Assembly (NCBI RefSeq): GCF_031851795.1
Contig: NZ_CP134696.1
Location: 2,589,001-2,653,000 of the forward strand
Length of the DNA stretch: 64,000 nucleotides
Source of the DNA: Pontibacter sp. G13
GTDB lineage: Bacteria; Bacteroidota; Bacteroidia; J057
Direction: 5' to 3'
The position numbers were made by a program, and so were the translations under genes. A model generated the notes under the pieces. The model did no database searches. It worked only from the letters and a program-made list of their open reading frames with translations, and was not told the origin of the DNA. Of the stretch, positions 18,666 to 27,343 are shown piece by piece (within the stretch, counting starts at the first letter, position 1; the number at the start of each line of letters is the position of its first letter).

Positions 18666-20330
18666 ATGTTATCAAGACTATTGCTGAGCATATTCCTGTT
18701 TGGAATGACGCTCTCATTCGCCCAGTCCCAAAGGCCCAACGTGGTGTTCATCTTGGCAGATGATTGCACCAAATTTGATTTGGGTTGCTATGGAAGCCCC
18801 GACTCCAAAACTCCCACCATCGATCAATTGGCCGCAGGTGGCATGCAATTCAATCGTTGCTATCAAGCGGCACCTATGTGTTCGCCCACACGCCATTCCA
18901 TTTTCACGGGCTTATATCCTGCGCGTTCAGGGGCCTATCCCAACCATACCTATGCTGAGGATGATGTCCAGTCTGTGGTTCAGTATTTGAATCCGCTGGG
19001 ATATCGGGTAGGCCTTACAGGCAAAACCCATATCGCGCCGAAGTCCATTTTTGACTTCGAATATCTAGATGACAAACATGTGCTCATCGGCCCGGAGACG
19101 GAGGCATTCTTGAGCAGCGCAAGCGAGAATGAAGAAAACTTCTGTCTGTTTGTGTGTTCCAATGAGCCACATACCCCTTGGAACCAAGGCGACCCCAGCC
19201 AGTTTGACCCAGTCAAGATCACCCTGCCCGAGATGTACGCCGATCTTCCGAGAATCCGCGAAGAGTTTTGCAAATATCTCGCTGAAATCAATTATCTGGA
19301 CGGCCAGGTCAAACAGACGCTCGATGCCTTGGACAAATACGGATTGCGTGAAAATACCGTCATCATTTTTGCCAGCGAACAGGGCAATTCGTTCCCATTT
19401 GCCAAATGGACGTGCTATCAGGCAGGGCTCGGTTCAGCATTGATCGTCAACTGGCCTGCTTCCATTCAAGCAGGATTGACCTCCGAAGCACTAGTCGAAT
19501 ACACGGACATTTTGCCGACCATCATCGACCTTGCTGGTGGCGAACCAGTCGATCATCTAGATGGGCAATCCTTGCTGCCGCTATTGAAGCAGGAAACCGA
19601 TACGCACAAATCATTCACCTATGGAATGCAGACCACCCGAGGCATCATCAACGGGGCAGCTTATTATCCCATCCGGAGCGTAGCTGGCGATACGTTTCGA
19701 CTCGTTTGGAATATTTCCCCTGAAATGGCCTTTAGAAATGTCGTTTCCGAGAAAAAATGGTTCAAGGAATGGCTCAACTCTCCGGATGCTGAAACCCGGA
19801 AAACCGCCAATCTCTATATCCATCGCCCAGAATTCGAGCTTTACAACGATGTGACAGATCCCTATAACCGGCAAAATCTCATTGATCAACCCGAATACGC
19901 CGACAAAGTGAAAGCGCTGAAAGCAGAACTTCATCGATGGATGGAACATTGCGGAGATTTGGGACTGGAAACCGAACTCCATGCGGATGTGCACAAGAAT
20001 CGGGGGGGAAAAGGCAGTAGTCAAGTGAAAGGAAATGCTCATACGGTCGTGATGGGACTCCAAGCCTCAAGGCCTTCTGGCAACCTCCAGATTGAGGTTC
20101 AGGGATACTACTCCTTTTCTACCAAAAAAGATTGTGAAGTATTTGTGGATGGTATTCAGCTCATCTGGCCGACTCAAAATTCCAAGCTGGCACTTCGACG
20201 AGGAGTCATTGGCCTTGAAACAGGGCACCATACCTTAGAGATCAAGAGCAATGGACCAGTCCCCCAATTGTCTTGGTCAGGGCCCAATTTCCAACCTCAG
20301 GTTATGCCACAACTCGAAAGCCCTGAATAG
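18666..20330 (+). CDS. Sulfamidase-like sulfatase with C-terminal PA14-like domain
   Basis: 554 aa with a signal peptide ending at LSFAQ. FILADDCTKFDLGCYG (Asp32/33) and MCSPTRHSIFTG (formylglycine Cys72) define a type I sulfatase. The overall pattern (LTGKTHIAPKSIFDFEY, short length) resembles heparan N-sulfatase relatives. The second metal site reads FASEQGNSFPFAKWTCY where other sulfatases have SDxG. After about residue 440 there is an extra domain ending LEIKSNGPVPQLSWSGP, resembling PA14/chitobiase-C carbohydrate-binding folds. A terminator-like hairpin shared with the convergent tRNA genes lies downstream. It is the last gene of the sulfated-glycan locus. Confidence 0.9.
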   Translation: MLSRLLLSIFLFGMTLSFAQSQRPNVVFILADDCTKFDLGCYGSPDSKTPTIDQLAAGGMQFNRCYQAAPMCSPTRHSIFTGLYPARSGAYPNHTYAEDDVQSVVQYLNPLGYRVGLTGKTHIAPKSIFDFEYLDDKHVLIGPETEAFLSSASENEENFCLFVCSNEPHTPWNQGDPSQFDPVKITLPEMYADLPRIREEFCKYLAEINYLDGQVKQTLDALDKYGLRENTVIIFASEQGNSFPFAKWTCYQAGLGSALIVNWPASIQAGLTSEALVEYTDILPTIIDLAGGEPVDHLDGQSLLPLLKQETDTHKSFTYGMQTTRGIINGAAYYPIRSVAGDTFRLVWNISPEMAFRNVVSEKKWFKEWLNSPDAETRKTANLYIHRPEFELYNDVTDPYNRQNLIDQPEYADKVKALKAELHRWMEHCGDLGLETELHADVHKNRGGKGSSQVKGNAHTVVMGLQASRPSGNLQIEVQGYYSFSTKKDCEVFVDGIQLIWPTQNSKLALRRGVIGLETGHHTLEIKSNGPVPQLSWSGPNFQPQVMPQLESPE

Positions 20331-20368
20331 ATCGCTACACGCTTTTCAGAACTTTCAGCTTTCCATAA

Positions 20369-20395
20369 AAAAACCCTGTCCGAATTCGGACAGGG
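20369..20395 (-). terminator. Terminator of tRNA-Arg copy (distal)
   Basis: A perfect hairpin, CCCTGTCCGAATTCGGACAGGG, reads on the minus strand as a stem followed by TTTTTTT. It sits directly after tRNA-Arg 20417-20490. Confidence 0.85.
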
Positions 20396-20416
20396 TCTAC
20401 GTTATTCCAATTTTTG

Positions 20417-20490
20417 TACACTCGGAAGGATTCGAACCCTCAACCTCCTGATCCGTAGTCAGGTGCTCTATCCAGTTGAGCTACGAGTGC
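20417..20490 (-). tRNA. tRNA-Arg (anticodon ACG), copy A
   Basis: 74 nt cloverleaf with acceptor GCACTCG/CGAGTGT (a G-U first pair), D-arm GCTC..GAGC, anticodon stem CCTGA/TCAGG with loop CTACGGA (anticodon ACG), and T-arm GAGGG TTCGAAT CCTTC. The discriminator is A and CCA is not encoded. It has its own terminator. Confidence 0.95.
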
Positions 20491-20499
20491 GCGTCTCGT

Positions 20500-20530
20500 C
20501 TGAGAAAAAAGCCCCATCTCGTGCGACAGG
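20500..20530 (-). terminator. Terminator between the two tRNA-Arg copies
   Basis: On the minus strand GCCCTGTCGCACGAGATGGGGC is followed by TTTTTTC, an imperfect hairpin with T-run just after copy B (20552-20625). Confidence 0.6.
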
Positions 20531-20551
20531 GCCTGCGTTATTCCAATTTGG

Positions 20552-20625
20552 TACACTCGGAAGGATTCGAACCCTCAACCTCCTGATCCGTAGTCAGGTG
20601 CTCTATCCAGTTGAGCTACGAGTGC
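20552..20625 (-). tRNA. tRNA-Arg (anticodon ACG), copy B
   Basis: Sequence identical in the tRNA body to copy A (anticodon loop CTACGGA, T-loop TTCGAAT). It lies 61 bp upstream of copy A in transcription. Flanking bases (cgttattccaattt) are also shared, pointing to a tandem duplication. It is preceded by a TACCTTTG promoter element. Confidence 0.95.
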
Positions 20626-20643
20626 ATGTCTCATTGGCGGATG

Positions 20644-20651
20644 CAAAGGTA
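20644..20651 (-). promoter_or_regulatory. Bacteroidota -7 promoter element for tRNA-Arg
   Basis: TACCTTTG on the minus strand is an exact match to TAnnTTTG, ending 18 bp before the tRNA 5' end. No clear -33 TTTG was seen at the usual spacing. Confidence 0.6.
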
Positions 20652-20813
20652 GCCAAATATTTGGCTGATGCCAGTTTTTGGCGAGAAAATTTTGAAAAAA
20701 GTCTGCATAATTTACAAAAAACTCTTTCCGAATTCTGTAATATGGATTTTTTCGGCTTTTTTCACTAAATCACCTTTCTCTAAAACCTACTTTACTACCC
20801 TTGTATTCACCCT

Positions 20814-23279
20814 ATGAATCATCTCGTCTATTGGACGGGAAACCAGCGCACTATCGGCGTGCTGGCTTTCCTGCTTTGTGCTTGCATGCACATATCCGTT
20901 GCACAAAACACCACGCAAACCGTCCGGGGTACTGTCATTGACACCGATACTCGAAGACCATTGACGGGCGCTACCGTTTTTATCGAAATTGAAGGCGGTA
21001 CTACCATTGGAAGCATCTCAGATGAATCAGGTCATTATCGACTAGAAGCTGTCCCCACAGGTCGGCAGGTAGTCAAATGCCGATATCCCGGTTATGCGCC
21101 CTTCCTCTCTGAACCCCTCATCGTGAGTTCGGCCAAAGAGGTGATCCTCGAAATCGCCCTGCTGGAATCCATCATGGAATCCGATGCGGATGAGGTCCTC
21201 ATCACCGCAGGAGAGCATCCCTCCAAGGCAGCCAATGAACTTTCCGTCGTCTCAACCCGCTCATTTTCCGCCGAAGAAACCCAGCGTTATCCCGGTGGTG
21301 TCAATGATCCGGGCAGGATGGCCTTGACCTATCCGGGCGTCCAACAAGGCAAGAACGACTCCGAGAATGATATCATCATCCGCGGCAACTCTGCCATCGG
21401 GATGCTCTGGAGACTCGAAGGACTCGATATTCCCAACCCCAATCACTTTGCAAGACCGGGTACCTCTGGCGGAGGAATCTCCATCGTATCAGCCCAGCTG
21501 CTGGGCGAATCCGACTTTTCGACTGGGGCTATGCCAGCCGAATACGGGAATGCCATTTCTGGCGCATTTGACCTGAGATTCCGAAAGGGAAACATGGAGG
21601 AGCGCGAAAGCCGAATCAAAATTGGCTTGCTAGGGCTGGATTTTGCCACTGAAGGCCCCATCAAGAAGGGACGATCTTCCTACCTCGTCAACTACCGCTA
21701 CTCCACCCTCTCACTCCTCAACAGCATGGGATTCCATGTGGTCGGAGAGCGCGTAGACAACGATTTTCAGGACTTGGCCTTCAATTTGGCGTTTGACGGA
21801 AAGGATGGAAAAACCTTCGTGACTCTCTTTGGAATGGGCGGATTGAGCCTAGAGACCTATCACCCATTCTATGATCCGGCTGATCGTGCAGATTCCATTT
21901 CCAATCACCGTGAACTACGGGAGGAGGGCGCTGACATGTTTGCCGTGGGAACCACCATCACACGGCTGCTGGATGACAAATCCTACCTGAAGCTCATGAC
22001 GGGGTTCACCATCCAAAACATCTATCGGGATCATGACACCCTCAACAACGAGAATGTCATGTTCCGATGGAATGAGGAAAAATATCTGGATCAGCGTTGG
22101 ATCACCCATTTGGCCTATCAACGCAAATTCTCCCCACGGACCAAGCTCAAGGCCGGCGCTATGACCAGCCTCATACATGTCGACTACTTCCGGAGCCAAT
22201 ACCTGAGAACGAATCTCCCGAGCATCACCGATTTCATTCCCACCCGAAGTGGCGTCGCCATTGATGGAAACGAGGTCACCCAAACGGCTCAAATTTACGC
22301 CACCTTGAGTCACAAATTGGGGAGCGATCTGACCGTGAATGCAGGATTGCACTACAACCGACTGATGCTCAACAACACACAGGCCTTGGAACCGCGGCTT
22401 TCATTGAAGTATCAGGCATCTAGAAAGACGACCATTAGCTTTGCTTACGGCCTCCACAGCCAGATTCTACCGCTGGGAATTTACTTCTTCACCCGAAATG
22501 ACACCCTGCAAGATGGCACTGTGGAGCAGGTCATGCCCAACTTTGATTTGGACATGATGCGTTCCCATCACGCCATTCTTTCCTTCAACCAGATTTTGCC
22601 CGGCAACTGGCGTGTACAATTGGAAAGCTACTATCAGCGCCATTTCAACATCCCCGTCATGCCGCTGGATATCGACTATTTGCCGGAGGTCGATTCCTCC
22701 TTTTTCCTCCTGAACAATGGGCAGGGATTCCCGCAGATTGACATGGTTTCGGATGGAACGGGCACCAACTTCGGGGTGGATCTTGCTGTGGAGAAATTCT
22801 TCTCAGGGGGATTCTACATGTTGGCTACAGCAAGCTGGTTTTCCTCCAAATACACCACCCAAACGGGCATTCAGTATTCCACCAAGTTCGATACCAAATG
22901 GTCTTCCACGTTGACCCTCGGTCGCGAAAAGACGTTCCAAAATGGCAATGTCTTGCTGGCAGGTTTCAGGGCACTGTTCAACGGGGGTTTCCGCTACACA
23001 CCTCCCAATTGGGAGCGATCCATTGAGCAAAGTCGCTACATCGCAGACCAATCTCAGGCGTGGTCAGGCCAAGTAGATCCTTATTTCCGAGTCGATGGCC
23101 GGATTGGATACCGCTTCAACAAGCCCAAAGGCTCATACCAGATCTCCTTGGATGTGCAAAATTTCACCAATCGCAAAAACATGCATTCCATCAGCTGGTC
23201 TGCGGAGACCCAAGATCTCTATGCGCGCCGCCACACCACCGGATTTATCCCCGTCCTGAGTTTCCAGTGGGACTTCTAG
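20814..23279 (+). CDS. TonB-dependent outer membrane receptor with carboxypeptidase-regulatory-like N-domain
   Basis: 821 aa with a signal peptide ending at HISVAQ. Residues about 35-115 form a CarboxypepD_reg-like beta-sandwich (VRGTVIDTDTRRPLTGATV). A plug domain follows (IIIRGNSAIGMLWRLEGLDIPNPNHF, AEYGNAISGAFDLRFRKGN). The rest is beta-barrel, ending in a strand with terminal aromatic residues (VLSFQWDF). There is no SusC signature and no adjacent susD, so the substrate could be a siderophore, peptide or small glycan. It is a single gene with a strong terminator downstream. Confidence 0.9.
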   Translation: MNHLVYWTGNQRTIGVLAFLLCACMHISVAQNTTQTVRGTVIDTDTRRPLTGATVFIEIEGGTTIGSISDESGHYRLEAVPTGRQVVKCRYPGYAPFLSEPLIVSSAKEVILEIALLESIMESDADEVLITAGEHPSKAANELSVVSTRSFSAEETQRYPGGVNDPGRMALTYPGVQQGKNDSENDIIIRGNSAIGMLWRLEGLDIPNPNHFARPGTSGGGISIVSAQLLGESDFSTGAMPAEYGNAISGAFDLRFRKGNMEERESRIKIGLLGLDFATEGPIKKGRSSYLVNYRYSTLSLLNSMGFHVVGERVDNDFQDLAFNLAFDGKDGKTFVTLFGMGGLSLETYHPFYDPADRADSISNHRELREEGADMFAVGTTITRLLDDKSYLKLMTGFTIQNIYRDHDTLNNENVMFRWNEEKYLDQRWITHLAYQRKFSPRTKLKAGAMTSLIHVDYFRSQYLRTNLPSITDFIPTRSGVAIDGNEVTQTAQIYATLSHKLGSDLTVNAGLHYNRLMLNNTQALEPRLSLKYQASRKTTISFAYGLHSQILPLGIYFFTRNDTLQDGTVEQVMPNFDLDMMRSHHAILSFNQILPGNWRVQLESYYQRHFNIPVMPLDIDYLPEVDSSFFLLNNGQGFPQIDMVSDGTGTNFGVDLAVEKFFSGGFYMLATASWFSSKYTTQTGIQYSTKFDTKWSSTLTLGREKTFQNGNVLLAGFRALFNGGFRYTPPNWERSIEQSRYIADQSQAWSGQVDPYFRVDGRIGYRFNKPKGSYQISLDVQNFTNRKNMHSISWSAETQDLYARRHTTGFIPVLSFQWDF

Positions 23280-23312
23280 CCCAGTCAACCTCTCTGCAAG
23301 GGTAGTAGTCAG

Positions 23313-23347
23313 AAGCGCCAATCCAGTCATTTGGGTTGGCGCTTTTT
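23313..23347 (+). terminator. Terminator of the TonB-dependent receptor gene
   Basis: AAGCGCCAATCC pairs with GGGTTGGCGCTT and runs into TTTTTG, 34 bp after the stop codon. Confidence 0.8.
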
Positions 23348-23363
23348 GATGTATGAGATGGAT

Positions 23364-23530
23364 GATTAGGGCGTATCCCGGCGTACTCGGCATCTGGGAG
23401 ATTGCCGGGCATGAGGGTCGCCGGGCCGGGCGCTTGCAGGCTCGCTGGTCGCTCGGTCTCTCCGCGGGGCTCCGAGACTGCGGCTGCGCCTTACCTTTCA
23501 GCCCCCTTACGCCGCACAAGCCAGCCGCAC
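23364..23530 (-). repeat. Dispersed structured intergenic repeat, copy 2
   Basis: Read on the minus strand it starts GTGCGGCTGGCTTGTGCGGC and ends ACGCCGGGATACGCCC then TAATC. Hairpin 1 is short: GTCTC/GAGAC (plus-strand 23474-23478 and 23456-23460). Hairpin 2 is CCCGGCG (23419-23425) with CGCCGGG (23377-23383). It is GC-rich compared with its flanks and lies between two plus-strand genes, antisense to both. Confidence 0.75.
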
Positions 23531-23607
23531 CTGAAATATCAATCCTCTCAGATATTCTGTTGCCAGTTTGATTATCTTCGGCTTCCCAAGACTGCAAATC
23601 AACGCTC

Positions 23608-24714
23608 ATGGATTGGTATCAATTGACCCACCCTGAAACTCTAGACACTCCCAACCTCCTGGTTTTTCCCGACCGTGTCAATCACAACATCCGCACTGCC
23701 ATCAAAACAGCCGGAGATGTGGCTCGGCTTCGTCCCCACGTAAAAACCCACAAGACCAGCGAGATCGCCCAAATGCATTTACAGCATGGCATCTATCGCT
23801 TCAAATGTGCTACGATTGCAGAAGCGGAAATGCTCGCTCAGGCAGGCGCTCAAGAAGTCTTGTTGGCACATCAACCAGTAGGTCCCCGCATTCGCAGACT
23901 GGTCGAACTCGCCCAAGCATATCCCAAAGTGCAATTCGGCACCCTGCTGGACGATACCCACGTGCTTGAACTACTCAACGAAGCCGCAGCGCATGGACAA
24001 GTCATGCTGGACATCTGGATCGATTTGGACACAGGAATGGGAAGGAGCGGCATTCAGGCATCTGAGGAAGCATTGGATCTCTACCAACGTATTCATAAGG
24101 CGAGTCAGCTCAATCCTCGCGGGATTCATGCTTACGACGGACACATTCGGGACCGAGAATTTGAGGTTCGGAAGCAACAATCAGACCTAGCCTTCGAACA
24201 GGTTCAATCATTCAAAACGGCCCTAGAAGCTGCGAATCTCCCGATAGACTCCATTGTAGCTGGCGGCTCTCCGACCTTCCCGGTTCACGCGCTCCGCAAT
24301 GGCGTTGAGTTAAGCCCGGGCACTTACCCGTTGTGGGATGCCGGATATAGCATGATTGTCCCTGAAGTGGATTTTCAACCGGCTCTTGTAGTGGCGACCC
24401 GAATTATCAGCAAACCTGGGACAGATCTCATCACCCTCGACTTAGGACACAAGGCCATTGCCTCGGAGAATCCTTTAGACAAGCGCATCCATTTTCTTCA
24501 TAAGGAGCCCTATACCGTCGTCAAGCACAGTGAGGAACACCTAGTCGTGAAAGTGGAAGATCAGGACAAATGGCAGGTTGGAGACCTATGGTATGGCATT
24601 CCGCATCACGTCTGCCCCACCGTCAATCTCCATGAGGCGATGGAGGTAGTGGTAGAGGGCGCCATTCGCGATCAATGGGAGATCGTAGCCCGAAGCCGCA
24701 GGATCAGGATCTAG
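23608..24714 (+). CDS. D-threonine aldolase / D-serine dehydratase-like PLP enzyme
   Basis: 368 aa, fold-type III PLP enzyme with an alanine-racemase-like N-terminal barrel. RPHVKTHKT carries the probable PLP lysine (Lys46), and IDLDTGMGRSGI and VAGGSPTF line the barrel. The C-terminal HHVCPTVN supplies the His and Cys that bind the metal in this family. Members cleave D-threonine to glycine and acetaldehyde or dehydrate D-serine; the sequence does not separate these. It is cytoplasmic. Its stop codon overlaps the stop of the convergent minus-strand gene by 4 bp. Confidence 0.88.
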   Translation: MDWYQLTHPETLDTPNLLVFPDRVNHNIRTAIKTAGDVARLRPHVKTHKTSEIAQMHLQHGIYRFKCATIAEAEMLAQAGAQEVLLAHQPVGPRIRRLVELAQAYPKVQFGTLLDDTHVLELLNEAAAHGQVMLDIWIDLDTGMGRSGIQASEEALDLYQRIHKASQLNPRGIHAYDGHIRDREFEVRKQQSDLAFEQVQSFKTALEAANLPIDSIVAGGSPTFPVHALRNGVELSPGTYPLWDAGYSMIVPEVDFQPALVVATRIISKPGTDLITLDLGHKAIASENPLDKRIHFLHKEPYTVVKHSEEHLVVKVEDQDKWQVGDLWYGIPHHVCPTVNLHEAMEVVVEGAIRDQWEIVARSRRIRI

Positions 24715-26369
24715 CGTCTTCTCCGACGATCATTTTCAGCTTGGACATCCATCTCTGGGAGTTCTTCTGAAGAAACATTGATGGTAACTGTATGGACACG
24801 TCCCGGCAATCCTTCCAGCACTGTCAAAGTCAGGATATCCGAGTTGATCCATTCCGTGTAGGCGTGGAGCAAAAATTGCTCTCTACGGCTCCCATCGTAG
24901 ATTTCCATGCGGTCGGAAACTTCAAATGTATCGAGGTCTAGGGTACGCAAATAGACGCGCTCTGGACCTCTCAACTTATCTCCGGACTTTTCACGTGTGA
25001 CAAACCGCATGACCCCGAGGTCTTGATCAATATGCAGGTCGTACACATGCCCCATTCGTTCATTGGTAGAAGAAATGGACTGGGCAGTGGGGACAACCAG
25101 CGCGTGCCTGACCTTCCCTCGTTCATCAAAGCCATAGAGTACCAATTCCTCAAGGGTTTGCTCAAGGATGGCAGACTTGTCCTCGATACCACCGCCTAGG
25201 TAGCTATTGTCGATATACTTTTGGGTAATGAGCCACATTTTCCCATCAGGCATTTCGAGCAGCTCGCGGAGGGCATATTGCTCAAACCGGCGCTTGGGTT
25301 TCAGGCCAAAAGCTTCACGGTCCTTATTGACTCGAATATGCAGGGCGGGATTGATCGGGATCACTCGGGAGGTGTCTATGGATTCTGACCCGAAGTCAAA
25401 CTCAACAATCCGGAATTGCTCGATCTTATTCAGAAAACCCTTTTTCGATTCTTCCGAAAAGGCAAAATAGACCTTTTGGTCCTTTCCTATCAACCCCGGC
25501 AAAAGCGCTGTTTCGGGATCTGCATAATCGTAGACCTCTACCCCCGCGTCATAAGTCAGCTCCTTGGATTTGCCCAATCCTTCGAACTTCCGAACCCGGA
25601 GTTTTCGCTTTCGGACGTAGGAAGTGAGATACCCATTGCCCTCATTGTCAATCTGGCACCCCATTACGATTTCCTTTTCCTTGCGATTGAGTACCACATG
25701 GAATTGGTCTTTCATCTTTCCAGACAGATCGAATGTCGCTACTCGGACGGAAGAAACGCCCTGAGCCTGAAATCCGACTTGGCCCTCGAGATCCACATAA
25801 GGATATTTGAAATTGGGGGAAGTATTTTCCCGCTTTCCATAAAGGTAAAAAAGCCCAAAGATTTGTCCATCCTCCGAGCGGGTAACCCAGGGGTCCTGAT
25901 AATATGCCCCCGGAATTTGCCAAATCTTTCGAGTTTCTAGCGCTTCTCCGTCATTCACCGAGAAAGCCCTCAAATAAACCTGATGGGCCTTTTGATCCGT
26001 GGACCATTGGCTGGTGAGTACCTGTATCACCGTATCTACCGGGAAGACATGGATGATTTCCTCCTCTCGCTCCAGCTTGAAATCTGCCTGCCACAGCAAT
26101 TCCATCAATACGTTGTACTTCCGGATAATGCGTTCACGCCGTGAAATTTTGTCAGGTCGCCAAAGCTGGGCAAAGGTACCTCCCGGCAATTTCACCACTG
26201 GATCATGGGTGGGGTATAGCCAACGGCCCTCGATATCGAGGAATTCGTATGGGTAGAGTGCTTCCCCATTTGTCGGGAACTTCTTGTGAAGGGTTTCCCC
26301 GAGTAAATCTTGTGCGCTGACACTACAAGTCATCAGGCAAATTCCCACGAACCAGAACAGTTTGAACAT
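24711..26369 (-). CDS. Secreted protein of unknown function
   Basis: The frame opens at 26429; ATG 26367-26369 starts a signal peptide (MFKLFWFVGICLMTCSVSAQ), giving 552 aa. The mature protein is rich in short beta strands with recurring blocks such as VRVATFDLSGKMKDQ, YLRTLDLDTFEVSDR and LVLYGFDERGKVRHALVVP, which suggests a beta-propeller. I recognise no family signature, catalytic motif or sorting domain. It ends in RRRR. Single gene, convergent with the D-threonine-aldolase-like gene. Confidence 0.75.
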   Translation of the reverse strand: MFKLFWFVGICLMTCSVSAQDLLGETLHKKFPTNGEALYPYEFLDIEGRWLYPTHDPVVKLPGGTFAQLWRPDKISRRERIIRKYNVLMELLWQADFKLEREEEIIHVFPVDTVIQVLTSQWSTDQKAHQVYLRAFSVNDGEALETRKIWQIPGAYYQDPWVTRSEDGQIFGLFYLYGKRENTSPNFKYPYVDLEGQVGFQAQGVSSVRVATFDLSGKMKDQFHVVLNRKEKEIVMGCQIDNEGNGYLTSYVRKRKLRVRKFEGLGKSKELTYDAGVEVYDYADPETALLPGLIGKDQKVYFAFSEESKKGFLNKIEQFRIVEFDFGSESIDTSRVIPINPALHIRVNKDREAFGLKPKRRFEQYALRELLEMPDGKMWLITQKYIDNSYLGGGIEDKSAILEQTLEELVLYGFDERGKVRHALVVPTAQSISSTNERMGHVYDLHIDQDLGVMRFVTREKSGDKLRGPERVYLRTLDLDTFEVSDRMEIYDGSRREQFLLHAYTEWINSDILTLTVLEGLPGRVHTVTINVSSEELPEMDVQAENDRRRRR

Positions 26370-26514
26370 GCAGCTAGATTGAGTGATTGGAGGCGAATGG
26401 GGAAAAGTATCCCCCAGTTTGGCGCTCAATTAAAGATAACGTTATTCGATGGGCCTTCAAACATCATCTTTGAGAGAGCTTTCCCCATAGACTGCGGATA
26501 GAGACAAACTCCAT

Positions 26515-26555
26515 AAAGAAAACGTCCTTCCCGGCCCAAACAGCCAAGAAGGACG
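26515..26555 (-). terminator. Terminator of the sigma/adhesin operon
   Basis: On the minus strand CGTCCTTC (from 26555) pairs with GAAGGACG (to 26523) and runs into TTTTCTTT. It lies about 25 bp after the stop of the GIN-domain gene. Confidence 0.8.
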
Positions 26556-26579
26556 AATTAAACCCTAAGCGGGCGATGA

Positions 26580-27293
26580 CTAGTCGTTGAAGTGAATATC
26601 TCCAGATCCGCTGGTTGAGATTCCAGATACTCTTGGATTTCCCACACAGTATACGTCCCCAGATCCACTCACACTGGCCTCGATTTGCTCGGTAACGTGC
26701 ACATGGGCATCGCCACTTCCAGAAACGCGAACTTTGCCTTCGCTAGCGGTGAGGTTTTTTCCATGAAAATCTCCAGATCCACTTACAGAAAGGGCAAGAT
26801 GCTTGGCATTTCCAGAGACTTTCAGATCTGAAGATCCCGATACCGTCACGTCCAATTTGTAGGCATTGACCCCAAAAGAAAGGTCTGAAGCTCCGCTGGA
26901 AACGACTTTGAAGGTTTCAGCTTCGTAGACATCCAACACTTCCACATCCGAAGCACCAGAGGCTTGGAGAAAAGTGAGATCAGGAGTGGTGATATACACG
27001 GAGAGCTCTTTGGCTTTATTAATTCCCTTGCTGTTGCGGATATGCAAAACTTGGTCTTTGACTTTGGTCTCCACGACTGGGATGATGTTTTCATCAGCCT
27101 TGATCAAGACCGCGTATCTCGAACCTTTCTTGACATAGACATCATAGGCACCTCCAACGGAGATTCCATGAAAGGCGCTCAGTTCCCGAGCTTCTTCCAC
27201 GACATTTCCATTGCCACGGATATTCTGCCCCATGATTGCTTGAGCGCCGCACATGATGCAGGCTACCAACAGAAGTTGTAGATAGGATTTCAT
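26580..27293 (-). CDS. GIN-domain (DUF2807) putative adhesin
   Basis: 237 aa with a signal peptide ending at IMGQN. The N-terminal block FHGISVGGAYDVYVKKGSRYAV is typical of the head-GIN domain. The rest is a right-handed beta-helix-like series of short repeats ending SGSGD (VSGSSDLKVSG, VSGSGDFHGK, VSGSGDAHVH, VSGSGDVYC, TSGSGDIHF). Such proteins are surface or periplasmic and are often the last gene of ECF sigma operons in Bacteroidota. It lies 50 bp after the DUF4097-like gene and is followed by a terminator. The ligand is unknown. Confidence 0.9.
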   Translation of the reverse strand: MKSYLQLLLVACIMCGAQAIMGQNIRGNGNVVEEARELSAFHGISVGGAYDVYVKKGSRYAVLIKADENIIPVVETKVKDQVLHIRNSKGINKAKELSVYITTPDLTFLQASGASDVEVLDVYEAETFKVVSSGASDLSFGVNAYKLDVTVSGSSDLKVSGNAKHLALSVSGSGDFHGKNLTASEGKVRVSGSGDAHVHVTEQIEASVSGSGDVYCVGNPRVSGISTSGSGDIHFND

Positions 27294-27343
27294 AACATTG
27301 AGGGTTTCAGGTGGAACCTAATCGCAACATGAATCCGGGATGC

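Noticed and set aside
20463-20768. ORF crossing the tRNA-Arg copy B
   Set aside because: Translates tRNA sequence (the typical tRNA-antisense string RIRTLNLLIRSQ); no start context.
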